Counted from the stretch's first letter, positions 12,001 to 24,686 are shown. The stretch is DNA of 64,000 nucleotides from Calvatia gigantea (GCA_025093985.1 JACAAK010000009.1:248001-312000); one strand, 5' to 3'. Notes: generated by a model from the letters alone, not told the origin. Numbers and translations are program-made.

Positions 12001-12760
12001 ACTGAACAGAAATAAGTGAAACAGATGTACTGGCAGTATAGAAATGCAGACAAGCACGAAGTATGATATGATCAGTAGAAATCCATAACAGGGGGCTGCA
12101 TATGGAGATTTTGATGGTCATATGCATCCTGATTTGAGGTTTTCTTTAATGAAGGCTTTGAGTTCATCCTGTTCCTTGATTGTCATATTGTATGTTCCAG
12201 CACTTATTTCTTTGGGAGCATCTTCAGTCAGGATTATCTCATGGTCCCATTCTGTTCATTGTAGCAGCTTATCGAAGGTGGTTTTGTTAAACAGGTGTGT
12301 GAATGGTTGGATGTAGTCTGGCAGGTCTGCTAGTTCAGTTGGGTCAGGTTCACCCTCTTCTTCCCATATGTCTTCTGTGATAGCCATGCTTCAGATCTTT
12401 TGGGTGACCTGGATATTTTGGTGTGGAAAGTGACAATCTGGCGGACACCAGGTGAATTTGATTTCTCCATTTTTCCAATCTACTTTGGGGTTATATTTGG
12501 TTAACCAATCATATCCCAGGAATACTTCTGCCTGGTCTTGGAGCTGGACTACTGATGCTTTGATCATCTCCTTGTATCCCCTGATTTCCATTTCGATGGT
12601 GGCCATTTCTGTGACCTTTCCTCCTTGGTTTGTTGTTCCATTGGTGTTGAGGACCATGATTTCTTGTTCTAGTTTTTTTGTGGGGATTTGTTCTTTGTCT
12701 ATGAGCTTTTGGCTGATGCTACTGGTGGTGCATCCTGAATTGATGATGGTGTTTACCATG
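9075..12760 (-). pseudogene. E1 pol: protease, RT, RNase H, integrase, chromodomain
   Basis: Right to left the blocks are: aspartic protease near 12,759-12,391, whose active site reads NSGCTTSS instead of the usual DSG; RT with SPYAAP/FFIPKKDGSK split by the solo LTR and the catalytic YMDD intact near 11,450; RNase H near 10,700-11,100; integrase with a zinc-binding H-H-C-C region near 10,300-10,200, core (LSDQGPQFTSEF, AYHPQTE) near 9,990-9,860; and the GPY/F-like tail. A C-terminal chromodomain (EEYEVEEI ... VHWKGY ... W) lies at about 9,290-9,090. Such chromodomains direct integration to marked chromatin in chromoviruses. Several stops and the LTR insertion make the copy non-functional. 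Confidence 0.88.
11785..12090 (-). repeat. Solo LTR inserted in E1 RT
   Basis: A 306-bp LTR (plus strand TGTTATGACC ... CCATAACA) is flanked on both sides by GGGGG (11,780-11,784 and 12,091-12,095), a perfect 5-bp target-site duplication. The RT reading frame continues on both sides (FFIPKK on one, SPYAAP on the other). It is the same family as the E1/E2 LTRs but not identical to either. A complete element must have inserted here after E1 and then collapsed by LTR-LTR recombination. Confidence 0.9.
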
Positions 12761-12881
12761 ATTTCTTTGTTTGGAGTTTGAATGGTCCCTTTTAGGTTTA
12801 ATTCACGCTTTCGTTTCTGAGGAATTGTATAATATTTGTCTCATATTCTAGATACAGTTCATTTGACTCATGAGGTAGCAC

Positions 12882-14009
<1,128 letters not shown>

Positions 14010-14076
14010 ATACTAGCTCTTGGGTTATCTCTTGTTCAGGCCTGTTTCAGCCTACTCCTTGCAAGGTGAGGTGGGG

Positions 14077-14087
14077 ATGCTTAATCA
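14077..14087 (-). promoter_or_regulatory. E1 primer-binding site, self-priming type, one mismatch
   Basis: Two bases inside the 5' LTR, the minus strand reads TGATTAAGCAT. This matches the E2 site TGGTTAAGCAT except for one transition, and would pair with ATGCTTAACCA in the LTR (complement at 7,817-7,827) rather than with a tRNA 3' end. Confidence 0.6.
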
Positions 14088-14089
14088 AA

Positions 14090-14396
14090 TGTTATGACCT
14101 TAGTCTGAGTAAACCTCAGGTTGCAACTTAGGCTAAGACTTGAGGGTGAGTAAGGGGAGGAGAACAAGAGGTGGTTAAGTGTACCGAATACAGTGGATGT
14201 ATGTACACTTAAATACAGAGAGTCATCCAGTTGAATGGATGGGGTAACTACATAAAATGTCTGGTAGGGTAGGCATAGTAGTTAATTTGAGTCATAACCA
14301 GAGATCACTCAACAGAAATAGATGAAACAGATGTACTAGCAGTATAGGAATGCAGACAAGAACAGAGCACAATACAATCAGTGAAAATCCATAACA
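14090..14396 (-). repeat. E1 5' LTR (type B)
   Basis: A 307-bp LTR in minus orientation. It shares length and many diagnostic positions with the E2 3' LTR (20,774-21,080) and differs from the E1 3' LTR. The five bases outside it (14,397-14,401, AATGA) are the reverse complement of the five bases outside the E2 3' LTR (TCATT), so this LTR originally belonged to E2. Confidence 0.9.
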
Positions 14397-14722
14397 AATG
14401 ATTGTATATTGACATATCCCTCCATTGTTACAGTTTCAAGGATTTGAAACCAGTTAGTATCCCCATGGATCCCTCCACTTGCTTCACCTCTGACCAGTCC
14501 CCAAAATCGACTACTGAAGTCACTTGCATGGCCAAAGTTCCCTATCAAGAGGCAGTTGGTACTCTTATGTATACTGCTCTTGGAACATGTCCAGATATTG
14601 TGTATGCTGTCCAGGTCTTCTCGCAATTCATGAAAAACCCTGGAGAGGCTCACTGGGATGCCATCAAGTGTGTCTTTCATTATTTGAAGGGTATGTGGGA
14701 CTTATAGCTTACCTATGGTAAT
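14397..14722 (+). pseudogene. Inverted fragment of copia-2 RT/RNase H
   Basis: The plus strand encodes the copia block that follows the RT active-site region: KPVSIPMDP, VPYQEAVGTLMYTALGT, PDIVYAVQ. The copia-2 element at 21,081-24,686 reads on the minus strand and stops exactly where this block should begin. The reading frame continues from ISLSQ there into YIDISLH here across the shared AATGA, apart from a TGA that fits a decayed CGA. This 326-bp piece is therefore a displaced, inverted part of copia-2. Confidence 0.88.
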
Positions 14723-15024
14723 TGTTATGGCTTTTCACCGATCAAGTCGTATTCCATTGTTTCTGCATTTCTATTCATCAGTACATCTGTTTCAGCTATT
14801 CCTGTCGAGTGATCTCCGTTCCTGACTCATGCCAGCTACTATGCCATTCTTACTGGATGTTTCATGTAGCTACTCCATCCATTCAACTGGATGACTTCCC
14901 CTATTTAAGCATACATACATCTACTGTATTTGGTATGCTTAACCACCTAGTTCTCCCCCCTTACTCGCCCTCAAGTCTTAGCCTAAGTTGCAACCTGAGG
15001 TTTACTCAGACTAAGGTTGTAACA
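14723..15024 (+). repeat. E2 5' LTR (type A)
   Basis: A 302-bp LTR (TGTTATGG ... GTAACA) nearly identical to the E1 3' LTR at 7,738-8,039. Flanked on the left by GTAAT. Confidence 0.9.
14902..14945 (+). promoter_or_regulatory. LTR promoter: TATA-like box and predicted transcript start
   Basis: TATTTAA at 14,902-14,908 lies about 30 bp upstream of ATGCTTAACCA (14,935-14,945). The latter is exactly complementary to the primer site just inside the LTR. In Tf1-type self-priming elements the first 11 nt of the RNA pair with the primer site, so this spacing marks 14,935 as the likely start of R and of the transcript. Confidence 0.6.
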
Positions 15025-15026
15025 TT

Positions 15027-15037
15027 TGGTTAAGCAT
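15027..15037 (+). promoter_or_regulatory. E2 primer-binding site, 11-nt self-priming type
   Basis: TGGTTAAGCAT starts two bases after the LTR. It is the exact reverse complement of ATGCTTAACCA at 14,935-14,945 in the LTR. This is the arrangement of Tf1/sushi self-primed elements. I could not exclude a tRNA with the same 3' bases. Confidence 0.65.
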
Positions 15038-15104
15038 CCTTACCTCACCTTGCAAGGAGTAGGCTAAAACAGGCCTGAACAAAAGACAACCCGGGAGCTA
15101 GTAT

Positions 15105-16231
15105 ATAAGCTCAAACCCAGACGAATACAGAGAACTGAATCTCGAAGTCACTGATGACGAATCTGAAACATTGGACAAAGAAGAAACAGGGAACCCTGAA
15201 GTACCTAAAGAACTAACCGAGAAACATACAATAAACCCAGAGTAAACCCAGCAGAAGAAGAAGTATTATCAGAACTTCTAAATGAACTTGACCTAGCAGA
15301 GGAAGAGTTAGTCCACCAGGAGAAATCAGATGAATCAAGCTCAGACGAAACAGAATCAGAAACTGACTCTGATATGACCAACAATGTAGTAGTGCCCATG
15401 ACAGCACCCAGTGGGAAAGGCTTAGTGCCAGACCTGGATTTTTTCAATGGAACTCACACCAAATTCAACGACTGGTGGAGAGCAATGACGTTCTTCATGA
15501 AGTTTAACAAAATAGTCTCAGCAGATGATAAAGCTATAGCAGTCCTAGCCAGGCTAAGAGGAGGAACAGCAGGAGCCTATGCTGCAATGAAGGCCCTACA
15601 AATCTTAGATGGAGAAGACTCAGTGGGCTGAAAAGCATTTTCCAAAGACTTTAGGAAAACCTTTTCCGATGATGCCTCGAACAGCAAAGCGGAGTGGCAA
15701 ATCAAGAAATTCAAACAGGGGAACAAAAACACAGCAGACTACCTAATCAAATTCCAAGTCCTAAAAAGCAAGGTGAAAACAGATAATAAGCATGCAATAT
15801 TCCTACTCAAGAAAAACGCCAGGCAAGACATCATCCACACTATCACAGGCTACCCACCTAGCACCAGGCCAGACATCTATGCAGAATGGACAGAAGCCAT
15901 CCTTGCTATAGAATAAGGATACGAAGCATCAGAATACCAAGGAGATAAGAAAACCAACACCAGAACAACCTATGGAGGAATAGGAGAACCAATGGAGATA
16001 GGAAGCCGATGCCACATTTTCAATGCTGAAGGAAAACCTAAATGTTATAATTGTGGCATCTTTGGACATATGGCCAAAGATTGCAAGAAACCCAAAGGAC
16101 TGACCTGCTATAACTGCAGAAAAATGGGCCACATAGCAAAGGCCTGCACCATACCAAAGAAGATACAGGTCCAAGGAGTAGAAGAAGTCAATGATGAAGA
16201 AAAGAAGGATTTTTCCGAAAACTCCAAGTAA
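15105..16231 (+). pseudogene. E2 gag, start codon lost
   Basis: The region aligns to E1 gag, but the initiating codon is ATA at 15,105-15,107 where E1 has ATG. Frames cover the acidic N-terminus, the capsid-like block (FNDWWRAMTFFMKFNK) and two zinc knuckles (CYNCGIFGHMAKDC and CYNCRKMGHIAKAC, near 16,040-16,150). In-frame stops occur near 15,630 (TGA where E1 has TGG) and 15,915 (TAA where E1 has CAA). One knuckle has a glycine-to-arginine change. Confidence 0.85.
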
Positions 16232-16239
16232 GCGCTACC

Positions 16240-19200
16240 TTGAGAGTCAGAAAGCTTGTATCTAGGATATCAGACAAATTCTACACAATTCCTCAGAGAA
16301 GAAAGCGCGAACTAAACCTAAAAGGGAAAATACAAATGGCGAAAAAAGAGATAATGGTGGACACAATTGTCAACTCAGGATGCACAACCAGCAGCATTAG
16401 CAAAAGACTAGTGGACAAGGAAAAACTTCCAACCCAAAAATTGGAACAACAAATCTTGGTATTAAACGCAGATGGAACACCAAACCAGGGCGGAAAAGTA
16501 ACAGAAATGGCCACAATCAACATAGATATCCATGGACACAAAGAACAGATTGAAGCATCAGTCATACAACTACAAGACTGTACAGAAGTCTTCCTGGGAT
16601 ACGACTGGCTAGTTAAACATAACCTGGAAGTAGATTGGAATAACAGAGAAATCAAGTTCACCCAGTGCCCACCAAACTGTCAATTCCCCCACTGAAACAT
16701 CCCCATCACAAAAAAAATATGGAGCATGGCCACTACAGAAGATCTATGGAAAGAAGATGAACCAGACCAACTAAACTAGAAGATTTACCAGACTATGTAC
16801 AACTGTTCATGTATCTGTTCAACAAAACAATGTTTGACAAACTTCCAGAATGAACCGAATGGGACCACGAAATAATCCTAATGGAGGATGCCCTAAAGGA
16901 GATAAGTGCAGGAACATACAACATAATGGTCAAAGAACAGGACAAACTCAAAGCATTCATCAAAGAAAACCTAGAATCAGGACGAATATGACTATTAAAA
17001 TCCCCATATGCAGCACCAACCTTCTTTATCCCCAAGAAGGATGGATCTAAGAGATTAATCCAAGACTATAGACAATTAAACAATGTAGTAATCAAGGACA
17101 AGACACCACTGCCAAGAATTGGTGAGGTAACTGACAAGCTTGGAAAGGCCAAATATTTCAATAAACTCAACATCATCTGGGGATATAACAATGTCAGAAT
17201 CAAGGAAGGAAACGAATGGAAAGTGGCGTTCCTCACCAATGAAGGGCTTTTTGAGCCAACAGTCATGTACTTTGGACTCAGCAACTCACCGGGGACCTTC
17301 TCTAGAATGATGACAAGCATTTTCCATGACCTGTTGCAAAATGGAGATATTGTAAACTGTATGGACAATTTTGCCACTCCTGGTGACACCAAGGAGCAAC
17401 TAAAAGAACAGACAGTATGGTTCCTGGAGCATGCAGCACAATACAACCTATGTTTCAAATGAACCAAATGCATCTTCGATGCAGAAGAAATCCCTATGTT
17501 AGGAGTCAAAGTGGGACATGGGCGAATTGAAATGAAAGAAGAGAAAGTCAAATCAGTATGAGACTGGCCAGAGCTGAAAAATACAAAAAGGGTAGAAAGG
17601 TTCCTAGGTTTCACCAACTATTACTGATATTTCATCAAAAACTTCAGCAAGATTGTAGGACCACTAAACAAACTCAAGGGAGCAACCACATGGGAATGGA
17701 ATCAAGAACACCAGGCAGCCTTTGATCACCTTAAAAGGTGCATCACCGAAGAGCCCATATTAACCCTACCACAAAGACAAGGACAGTTCAGGGTAGAAGT
17801 CGATGCATCAGACTATGTGTTAGGAGGCGTGTTATCGCAACTACAGGAGGGCAAGTGGCACCCAATCACCTTCACATCATGAACACTATCACCGGCAGAA
17901 CAAAACTATGAAATATATGACAAAGAGCTACTGGCAATCATCCACGCCCTGAAAGAATAGAGACATTACCTGCTGGATACTGAAGAAAAATTTGAAATCT
18001 GGACTAGCCACAAAAATTTAGACTAACCACAAAAATTTAAAATACTACCAAGAACCACAAAAACTGAATGGACAACAAGCTCGATGGTACCTATGCTTAC
18101 AGGACTACAACTTCACACTACGACACGTACCTGGAAAAACAAACACGAAGGCCAACCTATTGTCCTGAATCCACCAAATACCAGAAGGACAAGAAGACAA
18201 ACTAGTCACCATGATCCAAGAAAGTTGGCTACAAACAGAAAACACAGACGACACAGTGCTCTTACAAGCAGAATTATTCCTCAAGCCAACATTCCTAGAA
18301 CGGATCCGGAACAAGCCCCAGCATGAGACAACAGTTCTTACTGAGTTAAGAAAACTAGAGTCCAAGCTCACTGAGGAGCACGGAATTATCTATAGACAAA
18401 ATAGCACATATGTCCTACCTGATCCGAGACTATAGGAAGAAGTTCTGGCACAATATCATGACATCCTGGATGTAGGACACCCAGGTCAGCATAGAATGAT
18501 GGAACTAATCAACCATGACTACTGGTGGCCAACAATGAGAAAAGATGTGAAAAGGTACATCCGAGGATGCCAAGCCTGCCAGAGAAACAAAGCTAGAATA
18601 ACGCCACTCAAATCACCACTTCATCCCCTCCCTATACTGAATGGACCTTGGGAAGAAATCAGCATCGACATGATCGGGCCACTACCAGAATTGGAAGGGA
18701 AAGACACAATACTGGTCATTGTCAATCGGTTCACAAAAATAATATGACTCATAGCAACAACAATGGACATTTCATCCAAGGATGTCACAAGGATCTATTG
18801 AAATGATATATGGAAGCTACATGGATTGCCAAGGAAGGTGCTAAGTGACCGAGGACCCTAGTTCACATCAGAATTCACAAAAGAGTTATTTAAAGGACTT
18901 GGCATAGAATGAAACCTATCCACAGCATATCACCCACAAACTGATGGACAAACAGAATGCATTAACAGGGAAGTGGAAACATACATCTGCCTGTACTGCA
19001 ATTATGACCAAGATGACTGGGCAGAATGGCTCCCCATTGCAGAATTCCAGTACAATGACAAACGACATAGAGGGACACAGGAAATGCCATTTTTCCTAAA
19101 CTATGGGAGAAACCCATGGAAGGGCAAGAATGAGCCAACAACAAACAACCCCGTCGCCATGGAATTCCTACAACACCTTCAGGCCACCTGAGATAATGCT

Positions 19201-19740
19201 ACATCAACACTATGGACATATCAAGAAAAAATGAAACAACAACATGACTGCAGTAAAATCCACACCATGACACATCAAATAGGTGATGCGGTATGGCTGG
19301 AGAACACCAACATCCATACCAATCAGACATCAAAGAAGCTAGGCCAAAAACGGTATAGGCCTTTCCTTATCAAGGAAAAGATAGGAGAAGCAGCATACCA
19401 GCTAGCCTTACCAGAAGGATGGGCCATCCATGATGTATTCAATGAACAGCTCCTGTCACCAGCCCACAAGGCCGAGTTCCCAAGTCAAAAACAGCCATCA
19501 GCACCTGACCCGATCATCATCAACAATGAAGAGGAGTATGAAGTAGAGGAAATCCACAGATGAAGAAAACGCAGAAGGGGCTATCAATTCCTAGTCTATT
19601 GGAAGGGATACAGCAATGAAGAAGATACGTGGACAGCAGAATCCAACCTGACAAATGCTCAAGACACAATAGCAGATTACCAAAAAAGGCATCCAGAGGA
19701 TATCTATAAAAAGGGGGGTAGAAGAACCAAAAAATCATCA
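16240..19740 (+). pseudogene. E2 pol: protease, RT, RNase H, integrase, chromodomain
   Basis: Blocks in order: protease near 16,320-16,690 with active site NSGCTTSS (usual D replaced by N, as in E1); RT near 16,990-17,640 with the catalytic motif reading CMDN where E1 has YMDD; RNase H near 17,640-18,130; integrase zinc region near 18,450-18,590 (H...H, CQACQ), core with LSDRGP and AYHPQTDGQTE near 18,840-18,960. The C-terminal chromodomain (EEYEVEEI ... LVYWKGYSNEEDTW) lies at about 19,530-19,690. Many stops replace expected Arg (CGA to TGA), Gln or Trp codons. The copy cannot encode a working polyprotein. Confidence 0.88.
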
Positions 19741-19764
19741 CCAAACCAAAGAAACTAGCCAGAC

Positions 19765-20748
19765 ATGCTTTTCTCCCAAGCCAACTGTATCACTATCCAT
19801 TCCCTCATCCACCCCAACCCAACCACAATCTCCTCCATCCCCCTTCCAGAGCCAGGCAACAGTCAAGCACCTGCCCCTCAGGGCACTTGTTACAACCTTG
19901 CCACCACACCATTCCCAGTACAGGGACTCCTTGAATCCCTACTAAAAGATGTTGACAAGGCCACCAACAGCAAAATAGAAACCATCACCACTCAAAATAA
20001 GTGACTAGTCATCAACAGGCACATTGCCCTCGCCACTGCATGCATTACCTTCGCCGACATGTATGCAGGGTTTGCCAATGTATCCTCATCCACCAACCAA
20101 CACATTTCCACCATCTTCCGAGCCTTAAAACAATCTATGCTCACACCCAGCAAACAAGATCATGTCCATAGCCTCCACAACTGTGTTGACCTTGGACTTG
20201 AAGTATTCAAACACCTCGACATCACCGACATCTTCCTAGAGCTTGCCAATGTAGCAATAAACCTACTCAGACATGATAAGACCACCAAGGATCTGGAGAT
20301 TGATGCCCTCGTTGATAGGATCCACAGCACCCTTTCTGAGCTCCATACTACAATCAACCCCATGCCACCAACCCAATCCAATACACCCATGGACAAAGAA
20401 ACAACTGTCTCCATGAAGGAAGAAGTCAACTCACTCCACCACTTCATAAAAACTATCACTCTGCCACAACTCATATCAGTTTTTCTCCCTCCTACAAGAT
20501 TCCGCACTATGTTACCAGGACAAGAAAAGGACCAACACTACTGGAAAACGATAGTCAAGAACTACTGGGACAACTCTACCACAACCAACTTCCCATTCAA
20601 TGGTGTCTCAGTCCCTATCTGTCAGGACAGTTGAAGCCACTTGCCCATCTTCTTCACATGCTCGAACAATGGAAAGTATCTCATCAGAGCCACCAAGAAA
20701 GCCCTCACCTCCACCATGGTCAATGGCAACTTTGACAAAGCTTCCTGA
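19765..20748 (+). pseudogene. E2 ORF3, downstream of integrase
   Basis: ATG at 19,765 opens a frame interrupted once by TGA (near 20,003, where E1 has an arginine codon) and once near 20,632. It ends at a TGA at 20,746-20,748 that both copies share. It lies between the chromodomain and the polypurine tract, the position env-like genes take in other elements. The protein (about 325 aa) has no visible transmembrane helix. It has repeated small hydrophobic/helical stretches (ALATACITFADMYAGFANVS) and a C-terminal block with YWDNSTTTNFPFNG. I do not recognise the family. Confidence 0.65.
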
Positions 20749-20773
20749 GGCATGAAGCCAAATTGGGGGGTAT

Positions 20774-21080
20774 TGTTATGGATTTTCACCAATTGTATTG
20801 TGCTCTGTTCTTGTCTGCATTCCTATACCACTAGTACATCTGTTTCATCTATTTCTGTTGAGCAATCTCCAGTTATGACTCAAATTAACTACTATGCCTA
20901 CCCTACTGGACATTTCATGTAGTTACCCCATCCATTCAACTGGATGACTCTCTGTATTTAAGCATACATACATCCACTGTATTCAGTATGCTTAACCACC
21001 TCTTGTTCTCCTCCTCTTATTCACCCTCAAGTCTTAGCCTAAGTTGCAACCTGAGGTTTACTCAGACTAAGGTCATAACA
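20774..21080 (+). repeat. E2 3' LTR (type B)
   Basis: A 307-bp LTR (TGTTATGG ... CATAACA). It is followed by TCATT (21,081-21,085), whose reverse complement flanks the E1 5' LTR at 14,397. It resembles 14,090-14,396 more than the E2 5' LTR. Differences between the two type B LTRs are mostly CA/TG pairs, as expected when one CpG decays on opposite strands. Confidence 0.9.
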
Positions 21081-24000
21081 TCATTGAGACAATGAAATCA
21101 TGCCTTGTTCCCTGTCCCTTTTAACCTCTATCCCCAGCAACCAATGGATCTCTCCCAGATCTGTAATCTCTACATGCTCAGTTACACCCTTCTTGACCCA
21201 GGAAATGAGAGTGAGCGAGGTAGCAGCAAGTGTGCAATTGTCAACATGCACAAGGATAATGATGAGATCTGATGTGATGATCTTGAAGAATATGCTGTGA
21301 TCAATGTCACACCATGTGAAACCTAAGCTGTCAACCAGAATCTCACACAACCATTGGTACCACCGTTGTCCTGACTGCTTCAGGCCATACAAGGTCTTCC
21401 TTAGGTGACAAACATGTTGGGGATTGGAGGGATCAATGAAATCTAGAGGCTAACATATGTAAATGACCTTGTCATTGGTGAGTTTACCATTCAAGTATAC
21501 TCCCTTGATGTCGATTTGATGCACCTCCATATTCCTAGCTGCTGCAATGGTGAGGACAGCTCGGATTGACAATAAACATGCAACCAGGGCATAAGTGTCA
21601 AAATAGTCAACACCTAGCACTTGGGAGAATCCTTGTGCCACTAAACATACCTTGTAATAGACCACATTTCTGGCTGCATCCTTTTTTGCCTTATACACCC
21701 ACTTTGTGCCCACCACATTGACGTTCACTGGTGTGTCCACAAGTTCTCATGTCCCTGCTTCTCTTAACATCACTAACTCCTCTTCCATTGCCCCTTTCCA
21801 CAGTTTCCAATCTGGTCTACCCTTTGTCTCCTTCAAGTTAGCAGGCTTCAAGGCCTCCATCTCCTCTGTTTCCATTGCAAACACCCAAACCTCCTCCCAT
21901 TCCATCTCTTCAATGAAAGTGACTGCTCGACCTTCAAGGATGTCTTGGGCCTTCTGGCTGGGGTTTCAGGTGCATTGAGGATAGTTTTTGGGTGTGTTGT
22001 CAGTCTTAACTTCATTGTCTTCATTTTTCTGGAGACTGATGGTTTTTGTGACAGGTTTTGGAGGAATTTCACTGATTTCCAGAGGGGTGGTGGATGGATG
22101 GTTGGGATCTTCATCAATGGCAAGTGGGGGATCATTTCGAATCTTGTTTGCTGATATATACTACTCCCCCTCAAGATTGGAATAACCATTGCTGGCAAAG
22201 TGGAAGTTTCATTTGATCCTAATGGCACCCAAATCTAGGTACCAAATACATGAGCCATTACTTTCCCAATCATACCCAACCCATCATCCCTTCTTCCCTC
22301 ACCCATCTAGCTTCTCCCCCTCTTTCTGATGTATCCATACCTCCTCACTCCACTCCTGCACTTCCTTCAAGTATGGCTGCTTCCCATATAATGCCTCAAA
22401 AGGTGTCTTGCCCTCGACTGCCTTTGTTCCTGTCCAGTTCATCAACCAAACAATATGAGCAGCTGCTTCAGCCCATAAATTCTTGGGAAGGTGGTGGGCA
22501 TGGAATAAAGCACATACTTGCTCTACTATGGTCCAATTTCAATGCTCAGCTATGCCATTGTGCTGCGGGGTGTCATGGACTGTAAATTTTGATTCTGTTC
22601 CATGTGATTTGAGATACTCTTGGAACTCCTTCACTATATATTCACCTCTCCGATCTGAATATAAGGTTTTGATCCAGGCTTTGAACTGTATTTCACATCA
22701 TACCTTGAAATTCTTGTAGGCAGTAAATACCTGGGACTTGTGAGTGAGGAACTCAATATGGGTCCATTGAGAGTAGTCGTCGGTGAATGTCACATAGTAG
22801 CAGTGGCCTCTCTTCATTTCTGTCCGAGCAGGTCCCCATACATCAGAATGCACCTCATCACCTAGCCTTTCTGCCCTCTCCCCTTCCCATTTCTTTATAA
22901 TTGGGAGCTAAATGGCTTTTGTATATGCACAGGACTCACAAAAGAAGTCAACTGACTCCTTTCCCTCTAGCCTTAATCTGGCAATGAGACTATTATGAAC
23001 AAGCTTTGCAGTGGCAATAGGCGAGATGTGTCCAAGGTGACAATGTAGCATGTCCAACGTGACTTGATCACTGACTGCATTAGCCTCCAACTCCCCCTCC
23101 TTCACTAACTTGTATAGGCCTCTCTCATTTCTAGGGACTTTGGCAATATGGGTACCACCTTAATCACGAATAATACACTTTCCATTTGCAAAAGTGGTAG
23201 TGAATCCGGCCTCATCAAGACGCCCAATTGAGATAAGGGTGTACCCTGCCTCCAGTGAATACAACACCTCTGTCAGGTGGAGTTTTGATGTCGTAGTGCC
23301 ATTTGGTACATCAAGGACTATCTTTCCTTTGCCAACAGCATTAAAACTCTGCTGGTTGGCTGTGTGGAGTGGCCATGGGGGTATGGATTCAAAGGTGGAG
23401 AAGACATCACAATAAGAGGAGATGTGACATGAAGATCCAGAGTTAAAAATCTCAATCTACATTTTGGGGTTTGTAAGTACATGGACTTGTCCAATCATCT
23501 CTTCATCCTTTGATTCTGACATACAGGCACACTCATCTGGCTCACCCACAACCTCAACATCTTCATCACATTCACCAAACCAATCCTCAAGCACTTCAAC
23601 AATATCTATCCTAACTCCCCCTGGAACTTCCCACTCATCTTTATTGACAATGTCCTTAGTTTCAATGATGTACGACACATCATCCTCATCAACTACAGCA
23701 TTTGCCCCTGTAGCTGGCTTCAAGGATGATCCAGGAATAGGCCTTTCCCCTTTCTTCTTCTGGTTCTCCAGACACTTCCATTTCCAGTGGGGACCTCCAC
23801 AGGTATAGCAAGGTCCTTTCTTCTTCCCACCCTTATCCTTCCCCTTCCCTTTCCACTTCTGTTGTCCTGCAGTCTCAACCCCCATTGCATCATTGGTAGC
23901 TGGTTCCTCCTTTCCCCAACCTTTGTGTGAGTGAGTTCACTCCCACTCATCACTAATCATGTTGATTAACTGATCAGGATCAATAGTGCCATTAAGGGAG

Positions 24001-24686
24001 GGGACAAGTTTTGCAACTGACAGCTGAATAGATGTGTAGTTCGTGAGATTCCAAGGTAGAGATTGAATAATAGTGCTTCAATAATCATCATCATTGACAA
24101 CTACACCCATAGATTAAAGCTCAGTACAATGCGCATGAAGGTCATTAAGAAATTGGTGGACATTTCCATTCTTGGCACATTGGAAGGCCAGGAATTCATG
24201 ATGTAGGCGAGTCTGTGAGAATGCACCCTTGTAGGTGTATTCCTTCTCCACTGTCTTCCACATATTATGGACAGTCTCCTCTTCATCTACCACAAAGGCT
24301 GTAGAAGTTGGAAGGCATTGCATCAGCAAGGCTTGGGCAAGGTTTTCGGAATGGTCTTATTCACAGATCTTGCTAGGAGTGCCAAGGATGATGGTAGCCA
24401 TGGTATCTGCCTTTCCTTCTACTAATATAGCTGTAGAAGGAGTAGCCACAGAACCAGTAGTCTTAGAGCCAGTAGTTCAGGTTATACCAGGAGAGGAAAT
24501 TGATGGAGGGAATACAGTGACTTTGGGGAGTTCATGAACCAGTCAAATTTCGCTACCATCAAAATGCCCCCATAACCCCTTCCCTTGAATAGCCATCCAG
24601 AAACGCATCACAAATTCAGCCCAATTCGTGCCGGACAATTCAAGCTGGAGAACAGAGGAGGGTAGTAGGTCTGTAGATGAAGACAT
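21081..24686 (-). pseudogene. copia-2 gag-pol polyprotein, many stops
   Basis: Start ATG 24,686 (MSSSTDLLP). Order along the protein: copia-type gag with NWAEFVMRFWMAI and W-K-T/Y blocks; one zinc knuckle CYTCGGPHWKWKC near 23,800; protease with NSGSSCHIS near 23,445 (expected DSG/A); integrase zinc region (CHLGHIS ... CESC) near 23,040-22,925 and core with TFTDDYSQW, SDRRGEY and HNGIAEH near 22,780-22,550; RT with GTKWVYK, IDIKGVYLNGKL and LYGLKQSGQRWYQW near 21,690-21,350; the catalytic YVDD equivalent reads HVDN near 21,255. More than ten in-frame stops occur, many TGA for Arg. Inactive. Confidence 0.88.

Larger units (their letters stand above)
14723..21080 (+). mobile_element. Ty3/gypsy chromovirus E2 (decayed)
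   Basis: E2 is a full-length element in plus orientation: 5' LTR 14,723-15,024, self-complementary primer site, gag, pol with chromodomain, ORF3, polypurine tract (GGGGGG TAT at 20,765-20,773) and 3' LTR 20,774-21,080. It is the same family as E1 and arranged head-to-head with it. Its 5' LTR is of E1 3' type and its 3' LTR of E1 5' type. Inactivating changes include loss of the gag start codon, many stops and RT DD to DN. Confidence 0.92.

Noticed and set aside
14397..14401. AATGA as a simple direct target duplication of E1
   Set aside because: It does not match the E1 left flank GTACC. It matches the E2 right flank only as a reverse complement, which is better explained by inversion.
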